Source of the DNA: an uncultured Bdellovibrio sp.
Lineage (GTDB): Bacteria > Bdellovibrionota > Bdellovibrionia > Bdellovibrionales > Bdellovibrionaceae
Assembly (NCBI GenBank): GCA_946480995.1
Contig: CAMLMF010000048.1
Coordinates: 1-10,431 of the forward strand
DNA: 10,431 bases
Reading direction: 5' to 3'
Under the pieces are notes generated by a model, which searched no databases, was not told the DNA's origin, and saw only the letters and a program-made list of their open reading frames with translations. This document shows, one piece after another, positions 7,075 through 10,431 of the stretch; position 1 is the stretch's first letter, and each line of letters starts with the position of its first letter. The position numbers were made by a program, and so were the translations under genes.

Positions 7075-10025
7075 AGAATATTCACCTCTGGGGGGTGAAA
7101 CAGAACAATCTAAAAAACATTGAGGTTAAAATTCCTGTCGGATCAATGACAGTGATTTGTGGGCCCAGTGGATCAGGAAAGTCCTCGCTTGCCTTTGAAA
7201 CTTTATTTGCCGAAGGCCAGCGCCGCTTCATTGAAAGTATGTCGAACTATGCTCGACAATTTTTAAATAAAGCACCGAAGCCAGATATCGAGGGTATTAA
7301 TAATATTCCCCCGGCGATCTCGATTGAACAAAAGAACACCATCAAAAGTTCCCGATCAACTGTGGGCACAACGACAGAGATCATTGATTACTTAAGACTG
7401 CTGTATGAAAAAATCGGCAAGTCTTATTGCCCGACCCATCACTGCCCTACTGAAAAAGAAAGTGTCACTGAAGCTACAGACAAAGTGATTAAACTTTTTA
7501 ACGGCAAGCGCGGTTACATCCTTGTTGAAATCAATGCCCAAAGCCGTGTGGCAGAGGGAAAAAAACTTCATTCGTTGCTTTTACAAGATGGCTACCTGCG
7601 CATTTACATTCCAAAAGCGACAGAAGCAAAGCCTGTAACAAAAGCTGCGGCAAAAAAGTCCTCGGCGAAAAAAGCTTCTAAAAAAACAGCGGCACTCATC
7701 CCAGCGGCGACGACCATTATTCCTTCCACAGCGCCCGGGACAACAAAAGAAGACATGGGCACCGTTGTCGAGATCGGTGATCCGGCAGCGATTAAAAAAG
7801 GTCTGCCTAAAGATACTTTCTATTTGGTCATTGATCGCATGAGCTTCAACCAAGATGAGCAAGGTCGCATTGCAGACTCTTTAACTCAAGCCTATGAAGC
7901 CAGCATCAAGTACAATACGACCTTAGTGACTCGTCGTGCGACGGTGCTAACCACCGAAGGCGAGCGCCTGCAAGTCAGCGAAGAAGCTTCGTGCCCGGTG
8001 TGTGGTTATACTCCGCCGCAATTAAGCTCCCGCCTTTTTAGTTTTAATTCTCCGATCGGTGCGTGCCCAACTTGTAAGGGCTTCGGCAATATTTTGGAAG
8101 TCGACGAAGGCAAAGTAATTCCAAATCCAAATATGACGATTGCACAAGGTGCTTTAAGTCCGTTTTGGATGCCCAGTGCCGCCCACGAAAAAAAGCAGCT
8201 TTTAAGCTACTGCAAAAAAGCGAAAATCGATGTGCACACTCCGTGGAGTGAATTACCCAAAGAACATCGCGATCTGATTTGGAATGGCACCGAGGACTTC
8301 TTCGGAGTTCGCGGTCTGTTTGAATATCTTGATCAAATTAAATACAAAATGCATGTGCGCGTGTTTATTTCACGCTTTCGCAGTCCGTTTGTATGCCCAA
8401 CATGCAAAGGCGCGCGCCTGCGCACTGAAGCGAATCATGTTTTAATTGAAAGCTCGAACATCAACGACTTGTCGGCAATGACGATCGAAGATTTACAAGC
8501 CTTCTTTGAAAAACTTAAGCCAACGCCTTACCAACTTGAAGTTGCTGCTGAGGTCTTAAAGCAAATTCGCGCCCGCCTTGAATTCTTGATGCGTGTCGGG
8601 GTTCATTACTTGTCGCTTAGTCGTGAAACCAGAACTTTATCTGGTGGTGAGTATCAGCGTTTGATCTTGGCCAACCAATTGGGATCTGGCTTATCGCAAG
8701 CCTTGTATGTTCTGGATGAACCGACGGTGGGCTTACATCCTCGTGACAACGACCGTTTAATTTCGATCCTTAAAGATCTTAAAGAGCTCGGTAACACTCT
8801 CGTCATCGTGGAACATGATCACGACGTGATCAAAGCCAGCGAACACATCATCGAAATGGGTCCTGGATCTGGATATCTCGGTGGAGAAGTCGTTTACTCG
8901 GGTGACACTAAACAGTTTTATTCTTTTGAAAAATCAAATACGGCTTCGTACTTAAAAGAAAAGACCCATGCCCCCCTGCGCACCATTCGCCCAGTGGATG
9001 TGGATTCCTACAAAGTAAAAATCGAATTGCGCGGAGCCAAAGGTCACAATTTAAAAAATCTTGATGTCACAATTCCTTTAAACAGACTTGTGACCGTGGC
9101 CGGCGTCAGCGGTTCTGGAAAATCCACTTTAATTTCTAAAACTCTTTATCCGGCCTTAGCTCGTGCTTTAGATATCGAATATCTTCCAGCGCAAGAGTAC
9201 GCCGGCATCGATGGCGTTGATCATATTAAAAACGTCCTTTTGATCGACCAGTCCCCGATCGGAAAATCGGCGCGCAGTTCACCCATCACTTACCTAAAAG
9301 CTTTCGACGCTATTCGCACGATTATGGCAACAACCCCAGAGGCACAATCGCGGGGTTACACGCCTGGTACGTTCAGCTTGAATGTCGACGGTGGCCGCTG
9401 CCCAGCGTGCAAAGGAACGGGATACGAGGAAATCGACATGATGTTCATGGATAACGTGGTAATTCCTTGTGACGTCTGTGATAGCAAAAAATACCGTCCG
9501 GAAATTTTAGAAATTCAGTACAAAAATAAAAATGTGCACGAAATTCTGTCGATGACTGTAAACGAGGCGATGAATTTCTTTGTGGCACATCCTAATATTC
9601 GCAAGCCCTTAAGCGTCTTGAAGGAAGTGGGCCTGGATTATCTGCAACTGGGTCAGCCTGCGAACTCTTTAAGCGGCGGGGAATCGCAACGTCTTAAAAT
9701 CGCGAAAGAGCTGTCGCAAGTTCAGCAGAAATCGACCTTGTACATCCTGGATGAGCCAACAACAGGGCTGCACTTTAAAGAGGTCGAACTTTTAATGAAG
9801 GTTCTAAACAAGCTTATCGAAACCGGCGGCAGCGTCGTGGTCGTTGAGCACAACTTAGATGTGATCCGCGGGTCTGATTATATTATTGACCTGGGCCCGG
9901 AAGCGGGTAAAAAAGGCGGAAACATCGTAGCGCAGGGCACCCCGGATGATATCATGAAGGTGAAGAAAAGCCTGACCGGACAGTATCTGAAAAGGTACGT
10001 CAGTGGTGTAAACACCACGATTTAA
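7071..10025 (+). CDS. uvrA: Excinuclease ABC subunit A, divergent, with Lys/Ala-rich insertion
   Basis: UvrA is the ATPase that dimerises, finds bulky DNA lesions and loads UvrB in nucleotide excision repair. Both ABC modules are complete: Walker A GPSGSGKS (31-38) and GVSGSGKS (678-685), signatures LSGGE (523-527) and LSGGE (867-871), and Walker B LYVLDE (545-550) and LYILDE (890-895). The zinc modules are C308/C311/C332/C335 and C777/C780/C800/C803. A further CPTCKG pair is at 442-447. The protein has 984 residues against 940 in E. coli. The excess is largely a low-complexity stretch at about 183-228 (AAAKKSSAKKASKKTAA and a Thr/Pro-rich part) inside the UvrB-binding domain. Several usually conserved blocks differ from the canonical form I remember (AFETLFAEGQRR, IKSSRSTVGT, EEIDMMFMDNV), so this may be a second, paralogous UvrA. 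The ATG overlaps the PBP1A stop (ATGA), which implies coupling. Confidence 0.95.
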   Translation: MKNIHLWGVKQNNLKNIEVKIPVGSMTVICGPSGSGKSSLAFETLFAEGQRRFIESMSNYARQFLNKAPKPDIEGINNIPPAISIEQKNTIKSSRSTVGTTTEIIDYLRLLYEKIGKSYCPTHHCPTEKESVTEATDKVIKLFNGKRGYILVEINAQSRVAEGKKLHSLLLQDGYLRIYIPKATEAKPVTKAAAKKSSAKKASKKTAALIPAATTIIPSTAPGTTKEDMGTVVEIGDPAAIKKGLPKDTFYLVIDRMSFNQDEQGRIADSLTQAYEASIKYNTTLVTRRATVLTTEGERLQVSEEASCPVCGYTPPQLSSRLFSFNSPIGACPTCKGFGNILEVDEGKVIPNPNMTIAQGALSPFWMPSAAHEKKQLLSYCKKAKIDVHTPWSELPKEHRDLIWNGTEDFFGVRGLFEYLDQIKYKMHVRVFISRFRSPFVCPTCKGARLRTEANHVLIESSNINDLSAMTIEDLQAFFEKLKPTPYQLEVAAEVLKQIRARLEFLMRVGVHYLSLSRETRTLSGGEYQRLILANQLGSGLSQALYVLDEPTVGLHPRDNDRLISILKDLKELGNTLVIVEHDHDVIKASEHIIEMGPGSGYLGGEVVYSGDTKQFYSFEKSNTASYLKEKTHAPLRTIRPVDVDSYKVKIELRGAKGHNLKNLDVTIPLNRLVTVAGVSGSGKSTLISKTLYPALARALDIEYLPAQEYAGIDGVDHIKNVLLIDQSPIGKSARSSPITYLKAFDAIRTIMATTPEAQSRGYTPGTFSLNVDGGRCPACKGTGYEEIDMMFMDNVVIPCDVCDSKKYRPEILEIQYKNKNVHEILSMTVNEAMNFFVAHPNIRKPLSVLKEVGLDYLQLGQPANSLSGGESQRLKIAKELSQVQQKSTLYILDEPTTGLHFKEVELLMKVLNKLIETGGSVVVVEHNLDVIRGSDYIIDLGPEAGKKGGNIVAQGTPDDIMKVKKSLTGQYLKRYVSGVNTTI

Positions 10026-10054
10026 TCTGAAGCGATGCTAAGCTTGGAAGTGAA

Positions 10055-10431
10055 ATGTTATCTAACGTAAAAAAGCTGCTCCCAGAACTTAAAGTTTTCA
10101 AAAAACAACTGACGCTAGTCGCGATTACCGGGATTTTGTATGCCACAGCGATGGCGACTTCAACGAAACTGCTGAAGGATCTTTTTGATGGTCTTTCAGC
10201 AGGTGAACACGAAAAAGTTTTGAACCTTGCGCCTTTGATGTTGGGTTTGGCCATAGTTATGGCTGTGTCCCGTTACTTTCATATTTTTACGATGAATTTC
10301 GTGGCGGAGTGTTTAGTGCAAAACGTTCGCCAGCGCCTGCAACAAAAGTTCATGTCACTAAGCTTATCCTTTCATAACAACTATCACGCGGGTGCGGGGG
10401 GCTTGATCAGCCGTATCTTAAATGACATTCG
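10055..10431 (+). CDS. MsbA-like ABC exporter, N-terminal part (runs off right edge)
   Basis: This is the start of an ABC exporter half-transporter with its membrane domain first, open to the window edge (125 complete codons). Translation from ATG 10055 gives MLSNVKKLLPELKVFKKQLT. Hydrophobic helices follow at about 21-38 and 58-78. Then comes the coupling-helix block LSLSFHNNYHAGAGGLISRI with LNDIR (102-126), which matches the family pattern of a Leu-Ser-Phe-Phe stretch, Gly-rich turn, and SRI-N-D. That block is typical of type IV ABC exporters such as MsbA, a lipid A or lipid flippase. The ATP-binding domain is not in the window, so substrate assignment is inference. A GGAAG ribosome site (10046-10050) lies just upstream, and the gene begins 29 bases after the uvrA stop with no terminator between, so it is probably in the same operon. 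Confidence 0.85.
   Translation, partial: MLSNVKKLLPELKVFKKQLTLVAITGILYATAMATSTKLLKDLFDGLSAGEHEKVLNLAPLMLGLAIVMAVSRYFHIFTMNFVAECLVQNVRQRLQQKFMSLSLSFHNNYHAGAGGLISRILNDI

Noticed and set aside
7581..7862. Minus-strand frame rich in Cys, Arg and Phe inside uvrA
   Set aside because: Its odd composition is simply the reverse complement of the Lys/Ala-rich uvrA insertion. There is no independent start signal.
10000..10254. Minus-strand frame of 84 codons over the start of the ABC exporter
   Set aside because: The plus strand encodes a recognisable exporter membrane domain with a proper start here. The antisense frame has no motif.

Overview
The window looks like chromosomal DNA of a Gram-negative bacterium, most likely a Bdellovibrio or close relative. 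This is inferred from protein style and gene content: a periplasmic coiled-coil protein, a DUF481 barrel, MscL with a CxxC tail, and a PBP1A-UvrA-ABC exporter run. It is not proved. No rRNA, tRNA, CRISPR array, insertion sequence or phage gene is visible, and the genes are tightly packed.

Layout. Positions 1-1336 are on the minus strand. In transcription order they hold an 84-residue unrecognised protein (GTG start), then ftsE, then the first 123 codons of ftsX, which runs off the left edge. The ftsE stop and ftsX start overlap as ATGA. A 116-base divergent intergenic region (1337-1452) follows. It carries a plausible promoter for the plus-strand pair of a DUF481-type outer-membrane barrel protein and the mechanosensitive channel MscL, which are 13 bases apart. 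Next is a single gene (2786-4246) for a secreted coiled-coil protein with ten cysteines in its mature part. It is bounded by stem-loops on both sides. From 4387 a second plus-strand operon begins: a class A penicillin-binding protein (PBP1A), a divergent UvrA overlapping it by ATGA, and the 5' part of an MsbA-like ABC exporter, which runs off the right edge.

How the genes fit together. Most of the window concerns the cell envelope. FtsEX couples ATP hydrolysis to septal wall hydrolase activation. PBP1A polymerises and crosslinks peptidoglycan. The MsbA-like exporter probably flips lipids or lipid A. MscL relieves turgor, and the DUF481 barrel belongs to a family that includes a salt-induced outer-membrane protein. 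UvrA, a DNA-repair ATPase, is the outlier. It is translationally coupled to PBP1A and carries a Lys/Ala-rich insertion.

Nothing here is clearly a new multi-gene system. The most unusual items are the unrecognised cysteine-containing coiled-coil protein, the divergent UvrA with its basic insertion, the small FHVQTED protein upstream of ftsE, and the dyads around the PBP1A promoter.
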